DNA of 32,787 bases from Pseudoalteromonas sp. HM-SA03 (GTDB lineage Bacteria; Pseudomonadota; Gammaproteobacteria; Enterobacterales; Alteromonadaceae): contig NZ_NSDG01000115.1 of NCBI RefSeq assembly GCF_002289345.1, positions 1 to 32,787 of the forward strand. The letters are read 5' to 3'. Position numbers and translations under genes: made by a program. Positions 7,871 to 16,388 of this stretch are shown piece after piece. Numbering within the stretch: position 1 is the first letter of the stretch; every line of letters starts with the position of its first letter. The notes under the pieces were generated by a model, which made no database searches, was not told where the DNA came from, and saw nothing but the letters and a program-made list of their open reading frames with translations.

Positions 7871-8491
7871 ATGAGTGCAATTACTCCCGCTACGCTGCAT
7901 GCGTTAGAAGATGCTCACGAGCATGCAGATCATGACACAGGTTCAAACACCGTATTCGGTTTTTGGCTATATCTGATGACGGACTGTTTGTTGTTTGCTT
8001 CGTTCTTTGCCACTTATGCCGTGTTGTACATGAACACGGCAGGTGGCGTGTCTGGCAAAGACATATTCGAGCTGGGCTTTGTTGCGGTTGAAACCGCGGC
8101 CCTACTGTTAAGTAGTATTACCTTTGGGTTTGCCATGATAGCGGCAAACAAACAGAAAAAGTCGCAAACCTTATCTTGGCTTGCGGTGACATTTGCCTTT
8201 GGTGCGGTGTTTATTGGCATGGAAGTATATGAATTTCATCACTTGATAGTACATGGTCATGGGCCGCAGCATAGTGCTTTTCTGACTTCTTTCTTCTCAT
8301 TGGTGGGTCTGCACGGCATGCACGTGACGGCAGGCTTGATTTGGATGACAGTGATGATGATTGAAGTGACACGTCGTGGTCTTAAACCACAAACGGTAAC
8401 GCGTTTGAGCTGCTTAAGCTTGTTCTGGCACTTTTTAGATATCGTGTGGATCTGTGTATTTACCGTTGTTTATTTAATGGGGGCAATGTAA
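7871..8491 (+). CDS. cyoC: Cytochrome bo3 ubiquinol oxidase subunit III
   Basis: A 206-residue membrane protein of the heme-copper oxidase subunit III family, with five membrane segments and the conserved [17 protein letters not shown] stretch at about 141-157. The N-terminus is rich in histidine and acidic residues ([13 protein letters not shown]). Subunit III helps assemble and stabilise the oxidase. Its stop codon TAA (8489-8491) shares a base with the cyoD start, a TAATG arrangement that suggests coupled translation. Confidence 0.95.
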   Translation: MSAITPATLHALEDAHEHADHDTGSNTVFGFWLYLMTDCLLFASFFATYAVLYMNTAGGVSGKDIFELGFVAVETAALLLSSITFGFAMIAANKQKKSQTLSWLAVTFAFGAVFIGMEVYEFHHLIVHGHGPQHSAFLTSFFSLVGLHGMHVTAGLIWMTVMMIEVTRRGLKPQTVTRLSCLSLFWHFLDIVWICVFTVVYLMGAM

Positions 8492-8850
8492 TGAGCCATA
8501 GTGAATCTCAAGCGTTAGCACCGATGGATGTTCACGAGCATGAACATGACAGCCACGGTAGTGTGAAGTCATATCTAATTGGTTTTGTGTTATCCGTTAT
8601 TTTGACAGCCATTCCTTTTGCTGCCGTGATGAGTGGCAGCTTGTCATCTAGCACGACATTTTGGACGTTAGTGACAACGGCGTTAGTGCAAATTTGGGTG
8701 CACCTGAAGTACTTTTTACACCTGAACTTTGTTACGGAAGAAGGCAAGGCAAGCACGCTTTCCTTTATCTTTAGTGCGTTGATTATTGTGATGGTAGTGG
8801 GGCTGTCGGTCTGGATCATCTACGAATCGAACGCCATGATGATGTATTAA
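8491..8850 (+). CDS. cyoD: Cytochrome bo3 ubiquinol oxidase subunit IV
   Basis: A 119-residue protein with a histidine/acid-rich N-terminus ([12 protein letters not shown]) and three membrane segments, typical of CyoD, including the conserved [12 protein letters not shown]. It acts as an assembly and stability subunit. The ATG at 8491 overlaps the cyoC stop; a longer frame reaches back into cyoC but lacks support. cyoE starts 13 bases later. Confidence 0.94.
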   Translation: MSHSESQALAPMDVHEHEHDSHGSVKSYLIGFVLSVILTAIPFAAVMSGSLSSSTTFWTLVTTALVQIWVHLKYFLHLNFVTEEGKASTLSFIFSALIIVMVVGLSVWIIYESNAMMMY

Positions 8851-8863
8851 CAGGAGAGTAGTC

Positions 8864-9742
8864 ATGCTGCGTCGTTATTTTCAGGTGACAAAACCTGGGA
8901 TCATTATGGGAAACTTGATTTCAGTCGCAGGCGGCTTTTTATTGGCCTCTCGAGGTGAAGTTGATTGGCTGCTATTTGCCTTGACTCTGCTAGGGCTATC
9001 TTTAGTCGTTGCGTCAGGTTGTGTAGTTAACAATGTCATCGACAGGGATATCGATGCGGCAATGGCCCGCACTAAAACTCGCGTGACAGTAACTGGGGAA
9101 ATTTCCTCAGTTGCTGCACTGTCACATAGTCTGGTACTCGGATTATCTGGCTTTGGGCTCTTAGCCTATTTCACCAATTGGATTGCGCTGAGTTTTGCCG
9201 CATTTGGGTTTTTTATTTATGTCGGTGTTTACAGCTTATACATGAAACGAAACTCAGTGTATGGCACGGTGGTTGGTAGCCTGTCAGGGGCAGTGCCTCC
9301 TGTGGTTGGTTACTGCGCAGTAAGCGGGGTGTTTGACTCTGGCGCTGCCATTTTATTATTGATGTTTTGTCTTTGGCAAATGCCGCACTCTTATGCCATT
9401 GCGATTTTCCGTTTTGAAGATTACCGGGCCGCGAATATTCCGGTGTTGCCAGTCGCGCAAGGTATTGAAAAGGCTAAGCATCACATTGTTTTGTATATCG
9501 CCATTTATGCACTGGTGGTGATGTTACTGCCGCTTAGCGGTTATACCGGCATAGCATTTATGGCGGTGGCCTGTACAACCAGTTTTTGGTGGTTATTGAT
9601 GGCGCTAAAAGGATACCAAAGAGACTTAGATTTACATGGTTGGGCGAGGCAAGTATTTGCATTCTCAATAGTCAATATCACAGTCCTAAGTATCGCGATG
9701 GCGATTGATAATCACAGCACAGTTTCTGCGATGCTGTACTGA
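8864..9742 (+). CDS. cyoE: Protoheme IX farnesyltransferase (heme o synthase)
   Basis: A 292-residue UbiA-type prenyltransferase of the inner membrane that converts heme b to heme o for the CyoB active site. It has about nine membrane segments. The main substrate-binding motif is [18 protein letters not shown] at residues 56-73, and the start [20 protein letters not shown] is typical. An aggaga site precedes ATG 8864. It is the last gene of the cyo operon and is followed 30 bases on by a strong terminator. Confidence 0.96.
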   Translation: MLRRYFQVTKPGIIMGNLISVAGGFLLASRGEVDWLLFALTLLGLSLVVASGCVVNNVIDRDIDAAMARTKTRVTVTGEISSVAALSHSLVLGLSGFGLLAYFTNWIALSFAAFGFFIYVGVYSLYMKRNSVYGTVVGSLSGAVPPVVGYCAVSGVFDSGAAILLLMFCLWQMPHSYAIAIFRFEDYRAANIPVLPVAQGIEKAKHHIVLYIAIYALVVMLLPLSGYTGIAFMAVACTTSFWWLLMALKGYQRDLDLHGWARQVFAFSIVNITVLSIAMAIDNHSTVSAMLY

Positions 9743-9772
9743 TCGCAGATTATCCCAAAGTAACTAAAATCC

Positions 9773-9794
9773 AAAGGCCCGCAGGGCCTTTTTT
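9773..9794 (+). terminator. Rho-independent terminator of the cyo operon
   Basis: The stem aaaggccc/gggccttt (9773-9780 with 9784-9791, loop gca) runs straight into a T-tract that continues to 9794. Confidence 0.93.
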
Positions 9795-9810
9795 CGTTCT
9801 TATCTTAGTT

Positions 9811-9975
9811 TATACCAATTTGACTTAATACTTGCTCAATTTGAAGGAGTAAATCTGACGCTAACAGCGTTAAAAACTCCTCATTTAGAACAACTAAATA
9901 GCAAAATTTTTGCCTAGTTATCGACAAGATTTTCTCGCCTCAAAATAGACCACTTAATTAAGCAAGTTGGTATTA
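9811..9975. mobile_element. MITE-like element, about 165 bp, no coding capacity
   Basis: The ends form an imperfect terminal inverted repeat of about 19 bp: left tataccaatttgacttaat (9811-9829), and right attaagcaagttggtatta (9957-9975), whose complement is taataccaacttgcttaat. The inside is palindromic: ggagt...actcc encloses acgct-aac-agcgt (about 9846-9879), followed by aacta...tagtt with gcaaaa/ttttgc (about 9892-9919). A shortened copy lies inverted at 30243-30298, showing that it is dispersed. It sits just behind the cyo terminator. No transposase is present; one elsewhere in the genome would have to move it. Confidence 0.75.
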
Positions 9976-10044
9976 TTTTACGTCGCTTGTTTTTTACCCA
10001 TTTTATCTCCATATCCAGCTTATTGAATAGATGAGAAGATAATA

Positions 10045-10272
10045 ATGGATATAGGGATCACAGAAGTATTGTTGTTATTTACGGCGATTTTTATCGCGTC
10101 CTTTTTACTTTTTAAGGTCGTGCTATGGGCCAAAAAAATGCCAAAAGGCGCTTATCTATTTTTGGCTTTAATGCCGCTCATTTCTCTTTTTCCTATTCCA
10201 CCACCCGTTTTTAAAAATGTCGCGAAAGCCAAACAAGAACAACGTAAAAAAGCACCCAAATCAGAACCATAA
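10045..10272 (+). CDS. Small predicted inner-membrane protein
   Basis: A 75-residue protein with two hydrophobic segments (about residues 6-27, EVLLLFTAIFIASFLLFKVVLW, and 35-53, GAYLFLALMPLISLFPIPPP) and a basic, soluble tail (KNVAKAKQEQRKKAPKSEP). A purine-rich GAGAAG lies 9 bases before ATG 10045. I do not recognise a family. A YciI-type gene follows after 20 bases on the same strand with its own ribosome site (aggaaa), so the two may be cotranscribed. The short length limits confidence, but the composition is coherent for a real membrane protein. Confidence 0.6.
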   Translation: MDIGITEVLLLFTAIFIASFLLFKVVLWAKKMPKGAYLFLALMPLISLFPIPPPVFKNVAKAKQEQRKKAPKSEP

Positions 10273-10292
10273 TCACACAGGAAAATAGCTTA

Positions 10293-10604
10293 ATGTCAGC
10301 TTCGATATTTATTGTTAACCTTACTTATGTTACCGAAATTGGACAGGTAGAGCCGCTGCTCGCCCCTCACATTGTGTTTTTAGATCGCTTCTATGCCAAT
10401 GGTACTTTTATCGCCTCTGGTAGAAAAATCCCACGAACTGGTGGGGTTATTTTGGCAAAGGCGAGTAGTGAAGCTGAGCTACTTGATATTGTGCGTCAAG
10501 ATCCCTTTTATGTCGCCGAAGTGGCTCGGTATGACATTATCGAGTTTGTGCCAAGCAAGTTTGCATCTTGCTTTACAGAAGTGGAGAAATACCTTAATTC
10601 TTGA
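10293..10604 (+). CDS. YciI family protein
   Basis: A 103-residue protein of the YciI/YCII dimeric alpha-beta barrel family. The conserved pattern is seen: HIVFLDRFYANGTFIASGRK (residues 26-45) with the family's His and Asp, then PRTGGVILAKA and the DPF segment in VRQDPFYVAEVARYDIIEF. Some relatives are small dehydrochlorinase-like or degradative enzymes, but most have no proven role and none can be assigned here. Its final 11 bases overlap the 3' end of the convergent tetR-type gene. Confidence 0.85.
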   Translation: MSASIFIVNLTYVTEIGQVEPLLAPHIVFLDRFYANGTFIASGRKIPRTGGVILAKASSEAELLDIVRQDPFYVAEVARYDIIEFVPSKFASCFTEVEKYLNS

Positions 10605-11124
10605 GTGCCCGCTTGGCCACATCCGTATCGTGACAGGTATAGGCCGTTGAAATAATCCCTTCGCTCAATAGAAACAAGCGCTCGACAGCGGCATCATCAG
10701 CGTCGTTGAGCGCTTGTTTCAGTATCGCTTTTACCGCAAGTTTGTGCCGCTGGCATAGTTGATTTATTGGATTGGTAAGCTCACCAAATTCTGCCGCCGT
10801 GTTAATAAAGTAACAACCACGGAAATCGCCCAGCACCGCCACTTTATTATTAATCCACTGATCTAGTGCTGAAAATAGCTGCTCTGCGAGCTGTTCATTC
10901 GTTTGAGCATTTTCAAGGCAATGAGATAACCAAGATATAAATAGGTGATGCCGCTGCTCAAGTGTTGCAAGCACCAGCGCCTCTTTACTCTCAAAATGGT
11001 TGTACAGGGTTTTTTTAGCAATGCCAGATGACTTTAATACTTCGTTAATGCCAATGGCATGAATGCCATGTTGATAGAACAGGTCCATTGCGCAATCGAT
11101 CAGTTGTTGTCTTTTTGTACTCAT
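10594..11124 (-). CDS. TetR family transcriptional repressor
   Basis: The 176-residue protein has an N-terminal TetR DNA-binding domain (residues 3-50; helix-turn-helix in INEVLKSSGIAKKTLYNHFESKEAL) and a C-terminal ligand domain with DFRGCYFINTAAEFGE (about 98-115), a pattern of one common TetR subgroup. It is divergent from an HPP-family membrane protein. The 109 bases between the genes hold two copies of an 18-bp dyad, the probable operator, placed on the HPP promoter. A TATAAT on the minus strand (11149-11154) may be its own -10. The inducer is unknown. Its 3' end overlaps the YciI-type gene by 11 bases. Confidence 0.9.
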   Translation of the reverse strand: MSTKRQQLIDCAMDLFYQHGIHAIGINEVLKSSGIAKKTLYNHFESKEALVLATLEQRHHLFISWLSHCLENAQTNEQLAEQLFSALDQWINNKVAVLGDFRGCYFINTAAEFGELTNPINQLCQRHKLAVKAILKQALNDADDAAVERLFLLSEGIISTAYTCHDTDVAKRALKN

Positions 11125-11156
11125 CAGTCAGCCATGTTTATTACCGTGATTATAGG

Positions 11157-11186
11157 TTGACAGAAGTAGACCAACTTGTCTACTAT
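11157..11186 (+). promoter_or_regulatory. Promoter of the HPP-family gene
   Basis: A consensus -35 TTGACA (11157-11162) and a -10 TACTAT (11181-11186) are separated by 18 bp. The start would be near 11193. The first TetR-type dyad fills the spacer and the second begins at the start site, a strong arrangement for repression. Confidence 0.7.
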
Positions 11187-11211
11187 TCGCAAGGTAGACA
11201 AGTTGGTCTAC
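11166..11211. promoter_or_regulatory. Double TetR-type operator (18-bp inverted copies)
   Basis: gtagaccaacttgtctac (11166-11183) is repeated as its exact reverse complement (11194-11211) after a 10-bp spacer. Each copy is itself a dyad with GTAGAC and GTCTAC arms. Centre-to-centre spacing is 28 bp. It lies between divergent tetR-type and HPP genes. Confidence 0.88.
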
Positions 11212-11233
11212 TTTTTGGAAAGGGAAGAATACA

Positions 11234-11695
11234 ATGAGAGAAATACAACTTGCTTTAATTGCTGGAGCGGGGGCGTTTATCGCAATTGCAATATTGGCGT
11301 TTAGTCAAACGATAAGTGCTGAGCATATTTTTTTAATGGCACCCTTGGGCGCAACGGCAGTGCTGGTATTTGGTGTGCCCGACAGTCCACTTGCGCAGCC
11401 TAAAAATGTCATCTTTGGACATATTATTACCGCTACAATCGGGATTATTTTTGCGCAGTATATCGGTGTTAACGAATTCTCTTTGGCATTAGCAACGGGG
11501 CTTGGCGTATTTAGTATGTTAGTAACAAAAACCACCCACCCACCGGCTGGCGCAAATCCAATACTGATCATGTTGGCACTGGAGGGATGGAGCTTTTTAT
11601 TTACGCCTGTGATTATTGGTGCAGTGGTACTCGTACTGGTTGGTAAAGCAACGTTAGCGGCTAAAACAAAGCTAACTACAATAACAGCTGCTTGA
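11234..11695 (+). CDS. HPP family membrane protein
   Basis: A 153-residue membrane protein with four hydrophobic segments and the HPP family signatures: APLGATAVLVFGVPDSPLAQP (36-56), NVIFGH (58-63) and HPPAGANP (102-109). HPP proteins are integral membrane proteins; some plant and cyanobacterial relatives have been linked to nitrite transport, but this cannot be carried over safely. There is no CBS domain. ATG 11234 follows a gggaag site. It is divergent from the tetR-type repressor that probably controls it, so its substrate or stress is likely related to that repressor's ligand. Confidence 0.85.
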   Translation: MREIQLALIAGAGAFIAIAILAFSQTISAEHIFLMAPLGATAVLVFGVPDSPLAQPKNVIFGHIITATIGIIFAQYIGVNEFSLALATGLGVFSMLVTKTTHPPAGANPILIMLALEGWSFLFTPVIIGAVVLVLVGKATLAAKTKLTTITAA

Positions 11696-11706
11696 TATGT
11701 TGATGT

Positions 11707-11731
11707 GCAGGCCTTATTCGCCTGCCTTCTT
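11707..11731 (+). terminator. Weak terminator after the HPP gene
   Basis: A gcaggc/gcctgc stem (11707-11712 with 11720-11725, loop cttattc) is followed by the pyrimidine run cttctt, 12 bases after the stop codon. Confidence 0.5.
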
Positions 11732-11852
11732 AAACATTAAGTCGCAGAATCTGTTAGCTAAGTAATAGACTAAGACTAGTTCATTGAAATTAATAAAAAA
11801 TAAATAGCGATGACAAAATTTCATTAAGCGCGTTTTTGGGTTTCGTGCTAGT

Positions 11853-13826
11853 ATGGCAGCAACGGAATTACTTTGTCTGATTGACCAATTGATAGCATTA
11901 CATCTCTTTAGTCGGCTGTTTTATGGGGTACGTGGTGCCAAATGTACGAAAGAAGGCCTCCACCTTAAGTCGAAATCTGCTGATAGTTTCATCCCCTTTA
12001 GCACTATGACAGTTCCGCCAGCACCTCTGCGTGGTTGGCTTGCTCAAAAAGTCCTGATCAAACAGGGTCACGAGACCTATGTGTTAAGTATTAAAAATCA
12101 AGGTGCAGATGAGTTAGTGCAACAATTGCAACGACTGTGGATCTTACACCATGGCAAGCACTTGCAAGTCAAAGCTCATAAAATTGAGCAGTTATTAACG
12201 CGTCGATATCTCAGCCATCATAATCAAACTCTAGTACGTCAGGTTTGCAGTGCCTTATGGTCTAGTTGGCAGCACCTAGATGACAATGCCGTGCCAAATT
12301 CGTTAAAACCTCAAGTAGCAACTGTACGAGAAATTGCACTTTGGAATGAGCGTGATATTGCTGAGTTTCAGTCTGCTTTTGTCGAACACTACTTGGCAAA
12401 AGACGCTAACTATTTTGACAGCATTGAATCAAACCCCCTTACGCTAGCTCAGCGTAAGGCTTGTGTGATCCAAGATGACAGGCAATTACTGCTTGCTGGC
12501 GCAGGCACGGGTAAGACAAGCGTTATCAAGGCCAAAGTTGGGTATCTCTTGCATCGTAAATTAGCTCAGGCGAATGAGCTGTTATTGCTTGCGTATGGTA
12601 ATGATGCCGCGACGGAGATGCGTCAGCGCTGTCGGCCTCTCTGTAATACCTTAAATTGCTCTACCTTTCATTCGCTTGGCATACAGATCATCGAAGCGGT
12701 TACAGGGGCAAAGCCGACAATTTCAACTCTAGCAACGGATAAAAAACTATTTAAACAATTTATTGCAGACACCGTGCAGTCGTTGCGACAAGAAAGCCAC
12801 TTTGAGCGAGATTTTGCGCTATTTCTGAAAAGTTCGAGTACACAGCAAGCGTCACAGGCAATAGACCTGATAAGTCAGGTATTACCTTTGATGAAGCATG
12901 CTCAAATAATGGGGGAGGTTGAGCAACTGCTGACGCAATTTAGCAATCAAATGAGTGTGATCATGCCAGTTCTTGCGGAATATCAGCTGTATCTAAGCAA
13001 TGAATCTAGCATCGATTTCGATGACATGCTGGAGCGGGCTATTTATTACGTAGAGTCTGGTCAGTTTATTTCACCGTGGAAGTTCATCTTGGTCGATGAA
13101 TTTCAAGATATCTCCCGTGTGCGGGCAAAGCTCATTCAGGTGCTGCTAGATAAAAAAGCCGGCTCGCAATTGTTCGCCGTTGGTGATGATTGGCAGGCTA
13201 TTTATCGCTTTAGTGGTGGCGATATGCGCCTAACTACCGAGTTTACTCGGTATTTTGGTAAGTCAACGACCACATATTTGGATAAAACATTCCGTTATCC
13301 TCAAACCATTTTAGACACGGCGAGTGAGTTTATTTGCCGCAATCCAGAACAAATAACCAAGCATATCACTTCTCATACCGCAGGCGTGGCAGGGCAGGGG
13401 GTGGTGAAAGTGATGGTGGATGACGAATTGTCGCAGGCGCAACAACTGCTCAATCATATTGAGCAGCGCAATGAAGGGAAAACTTCCGTTGCCTTACTGG
13501 CAAGAAATCACAGAGCATTACCTGATAAATCAAAGATTGCGCAGTGGCGGCAGCTCTATCCAGAACTTATTATTTCACATAACACCTTTCACGGTGCTAA
13601 AGGGACTGAAGCAGACTTTACGATAGTATTTGGTCTCAAGCATAGAAACTTCCCGTCTCAGGTGAAAACGCCAGCATTTGTCGATGCGCTTTTACCTGCA
13701 CAAGGGGCATTTCCTGACGCAGAAGAGCGGCGCTTATTCTATGTGGCATTAACCAGAGCGAAGAAACAGTGCTTTTTATTAGCACCAAATGATACGCCTT
13801 CCTACTTCTTAGAGGAAATCGCATAA
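11853..13826 (+). CDS. helD: DNA helicase IV (UvrD/Rep family)
   Basis: The 657-residue superfamily 1 helicase closely follows E. coli HelD: an N-terminal accessory domain (about 1-190), then Walker A AGAGTGKTS (215-223), Walker B VDEFQD (414-419), the GDDWQAIYRFSGGD motif (444-457) and, near the C-terminus, TFHGAKGTEADF and the VALTRAKK motif. It is about 27 residues shorter than the E. coli protein. HelD unwinds DNA 3' to 5' and takes part in recombination and repair. The ATG at 11853 has no strong ribosome site. It is followed by a dehydrogenase gene on the same strand, 85 bases on. Confidence 0.93.
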   Translation: MAATELLCLIDQLIALHLFSRLFYGVRGAKCTKEGLHLKSKSADSFIPFSTMTVPPAPLRGWLAQKVLIKQGHETYVLSIKNQGADELVQQLQRLWILHHGKHLQVKAHKIEQLLTRRYLSHHNQTLVRQVCSALWSSWQHLDDNAVPNSLKPQVATVREIALWNERDIAEFQSAFVEHYLAKDANYFDSIESNPLTLAQRKACVIQDDRQLLLAGAGTGKTSVIKAKVGYLLHRKLAQANELLLLAYGNDAATEMRQRCRPLCNTLNCSTFHSLGIQIIEAVTGAKPTISTLATDKKLFKQFIADTVQSLRQESHFERDFALFLKSSSTQQASQAIDLISQVLPLMKHAQIMGEVEQLLTQFSNQMSVIMPVLAEYQLYLSNESSIDFDDMLERAIYYVESGQFISPWKFILVDEFQDISRVRAKLIQVLLDKKAGSQLFAVGDDWQAIYRFSGGDMRLTTEFTRYFGKSTTTYLDKTFRYPQTILDTASEFICRNPEQITKHITSHTAGVAGQGVVKVMVDDELSQAQQLLNHIEQRNEGKTSVALLARNHRALPDKSKIAQWRQLYPELIISHNTFHGAKGTEADFTIVFGLKHRNFPSQVKTPAFVDALLPAQGAFPDAEERRLFYVALTRAKKQCFLLAPNDTPSYFLEEIA

Positions 13827-13911
13827 TTATTAATCCCAGTTAATTGACTTGATCTTTTGGCGTCATGCACTCATACAATTACTTGTTGAATTAAAAATAA
13901 GCGAGGAAAGG

Positions 13912-15201
13912 ATGAGTACGGATCTTCTAAAAGACGCGTTGAAAAGATTAAATCATATAGTCGAAAAAACAGGAATTAACGAGTCTACCTATCAAGCGTT
14001 AGCCCAGCCTCAAAGAACGCTGTCGAGCAATATCTCAATTCGTCGTGACAACGGTAAACTTGATTATTTTAAGGCGTATCGTTGTCAATACAATGATTTG
14101 CTAGGTCCTACAAAAGGCGGAATACGCTTTCATCAAGAGTCTGATATGAGTGAGGTGCAAGCTTTAGCCCTTTGGATGACGCTAAAGTGTGCAGCGGTTG
14201 GCGTGCCATTTGGTGGCGGTAAAGGTGCCGTAACCGTTGATCCTAAATCACTGAGTCCCATGGAGCTTGAGCGCCTTGCTCGAGCATACATCAGAGCTAA
14301 TGCTGATTTTATTGGACCCGATCAAGATATTCCCGCACCGGATGTGTACACCAATGCCAGGATCATGGGTTGGATGATGGATGAATACGAGAAAATCGTC
14401 CGTAAAAAAAGTCCAGCCGTGATCACTGGTAAACCGCTTATTTTTGGAGGGAGTGAAGGGCGAGAGTCCGCCACGGGTCGCGGTGCATTTTTAATGATAG
14501 AGCGGCTTAGTGAAAAAAATAATTGGAATAAAGCGGAGCAAACGGTAGCTATTCAAGGCTTTGGTAACGGTGGCTATCACTGTGCAAGGCTGTTGCAGCA
14601 AGCGGGTTATAAAGTCGTTGCAGTAAGCGATTCAAAAGGCGGGATTTACTGTAAAGATGGCTTAGATATAGAAAGCATTTATCAAGAAAAGCAACGCAAT
14701 AAGGCGCTTAAAGCCGTGTACTGTGATGATTCGGTCTGTGAAAGCGTTGAACATAAAGTGCTGAGTAATGAAGAGCTGCTTGCGCTGGATGTAGACATTT
14801 TGGTGCCCGCAGCGCTATCCGGCGCAATCACCCGAGATAACGCCAAAGCAGTATCAGCAAAGTATATTGTCGAAATTGCCAATGGACCCATTGAGGCGGA
14901 CGCCGACGAAATCTTGCATGAACAGGGCGTGATAGTGATCCCTGATATTTTAGCTAATGCCGGCGGCGTCATCGTAAGCTATTTTGAGTGGTGTCAGAAT
15001 CGCCAAGGAGAGGCTTGGGACGAGCAAACTGTGCAAGATAAATTGGCGCAATATTTATCGAATGCATTTGAAGCGGCGTGGCAGCTGCGAAGTGATGAAG
15101 GGCTTGAGATGCGAGATGCCGTATACAAACTGGCGTTAAAACGGATTGAGAGCGCCTTGGAAGCCCACGGGACACAATCTTACTTTGAAAATCGTGAGTA
15201 G
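13912..15201 (+). CDS. Glu/Leu/Phe/Val-type dehydrogenase, probably glutamate dehydrogenase
   Basis: A 429-residue oxidative deaminase. The N-terminal domain has PTKGGIRFH (66-74), Lys92 and the catalytic lysine in PFGGGKG (Lys104), with the catalytic aspartate in IPAPDV (Asp144). The Rossmann domain has GFGNGG (216-221), and NAGGVIVSYFEWCQN near the C-terminus is typical of glutamate dehydrogenases of the GudB/RocG type rather than leucine dehydrogenases. It would interconvert glutamate with 2-oxoglutarate and ammonia; cofactor choice is uncertain. I chose ATG 13912 because GAGGAAAGG precedes it; an upstream extension to 13849 has no ribosome site. A RimK-type glutamate ligase follows 169 bases later. 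Confidence 0.88.
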   Translation: MSTDLLKDALKRLNHIVEKTGINESTYQALAQPQRTLSSNISIRRDNGKLDYFKAYRCQYNDLLGPTKGGIRFHQESDMSEVQALALWMTLKCAAVGVPFGGGKGAVTVDPKSLSPMELERLARAYIRANADFIGPDQDIPAPDVYTNARIMGWMMDEYEKIVRKKSPAVITGKPLIFGGSEGRESATGRGAFLMIERLSEKNNWNKAEQTVAIQGFGNGGYHCARLLQQAGYKVVAVSDSKGGIYCKDGLDIESIYQEKQRNKALKAVYCDDSVCESVEHKVLSNEELLALDVDILVPAALSGAITRDNAKAVSAKYIVEIANGPIEADADEILHEQGVIVIPDILANAGGVIVSYFEWCQNRQGEAWDEQTVQDKLAQYLSNAFEAAWQLRSDEGLEMRDAVYKLALKRIESALEAHGTQSYFENRE

Positions 15202-15370
15202 TTTTTTAGATTGTGTCGATAAATTTTTTTTGCTGTACTGTTTTTGAGTGAGTCCACATAATCGCGCTTTTGTTTGGGGGCCGGTGATACACGAACCTGC
15301 TTAGGTGTTTTCACTTAACAATTCGTGTCAACAGCGACCCTCTTATTCCGCTACTCAAGGGGCAATTCGT

Positions 15371-16354
15371 ATGCGCGGTTGGATCATTTACAAAGACTCT
15401 GCCAGTTTGTTAAAACCTGAAATTTATGAAATAGATAGATTGATGGCGGTGGCAAAGGAAGAAGGTATTGATCTTCAAGTTTACTCACCTGATCAATTCG
15501 ATCTATTGGTAACCAGAGAAGATGAAGAAAGTATTCTAATCGATGGCCAGCCGGTTGCGTTACCCGACTTTGTTCTGCCGCGTATGGGTGCAGGCACGAC
15601 TTACTTTACGCTTGCGATTATCCGTCACCTTGAGCGTTTAGGCGTACATTGTTTTAACTCTTCACAGTCTATCGAAACTGTAAAAGATAAGCTGTACGCG
15701 CAGCAGATCCTTGCAGAGCAAAACTTACCAACACCAAAAACCATGTTGGTTAAGTTCCCTGTAAATATTGAACTGGTAGAGAAGCAAATTGGGTTCCCTG
15801 TGGTGATTAAAACGCTATCAGGCTCGCAGGGCAGCGGCGTATTTTTGTCAAAATCACGTGGTGAATTTGATGATTTGATGCAACTTATTGAAGCAACAAA
15901 TCCAAAAGCAAATATCATTTTGCAGCGTTTTGTGAAGTCGAGTCATGGTCGAGACCTACGTGTATTGACCATTGGTGGCCGTGCTGTAGCGTGTATGGAG
16001 CGCAATTCTGGCGGTAAGAACTTTAAGGCCAACGTGAGTTTAGGTGCAAAAGGTAGCCCACACCCGATCACCCCTGAAATTGAATGGCTAGCAACACAAA
16101 CTGCTAATATCCTGAATCTAGACGTCGCTGGCATCGACTTATTATTCGATGAAGAGCATTTTAAAATTTGTGAAGCAAACTCAAGTCCAGGTTTTGAAGG
16201 GCTTGAACAGGCTGTAGATATTGATGTGGCGAGAGAGATTTTACATTTTATACGCATTCGCTTAGGGATCTTTAACCGCACAGGTCAACCAAAGAAGAGC
16301 AGTAACGGTACTAAAGCGAGCAAAGAAAAGCAGCGGAATAATAGCGCTGAGTAA
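15371..16354 (+). CDS. RimK-type ATP-grasp alpha-L-glutamate ligase
   Basis: A 327-residue ATP-grasp enzyme of the RimK group. After an N-terminal domain (about 1-100; MRGWIIYKDSASLLKPEIYEI) come FPVVIKTLSGSQGSGVFL (ATP-binding lysine and glycine loop), the SSHGRDLRVLTIGGRAVACMER strand pair, and DVAGIDLLFDEEHFKICEANSSPGFEG with metal-binding Glu/Asn. RimK adds glutamate to the C-terminus of ribosomal protein S6, but family members modify various proteins or make peptides, so the target is not proven. The last about 25 residues are a basic, low-complexity tail. I chose ATG 15371 (AAGGGG 8 bases upstream) over the longer frame from 15305. The terminator at 16359-16388 ends it. Confidence 0.88.
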   Translation: MRGWIIYKDSASLLKPEIYEIDRLMAVAKEEGIDLQVYSPDQFDLLVTREDEESILIDGQPVALPDFVLPRMGAGTTYFTLAIIRHLERLGVHCFNSSQSIETVKDKLYAQQILAEQNLPTPKTMLVKFPVNIELVEKQIGFPVVIKTLSGSQGSGVFLSKSRGEFDDLMQLIEATNPKANIILQRFVKSSHGRDLRVLTIGGRAVACMERNSGGKNFKANVSLGAKGSPHPITPEIEWLATQTANILNLDVAGIDLLFDEEHFKICEANSSPGFEGLEQAVDIDVAREILHFIRIRLGIFNRTGQPKKSSNGTKASKEKQRNNSAE

Positions 16355-16358
16355 TAAC

Positions 16359-16388
16359 AAAAAAGGAGCTGGGTCAAGCTCCTTTTTT
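16359..16388. terminator. Bidirectional terminator shared by rimK-type gene and histidine kinase
   Basis: A perfect 12-bp stem aaaaaaggagct/agctcctttttt (16359-16370 with 16377-16388) around the loop gggtca. T-tracts lie in both directions. The stop codon of the minus-strand kinase is in the loop (16374-16376) and its last four codons form the right arm. Confidence 0.92.

Noticed and set aside
13849..13911. N-terminal extension of the dehydrogenase
   Set aside because: The extra 21 residues lack a ribosome site and family similarity, while ATG 13912 has GAGGAAAGG directly before it.
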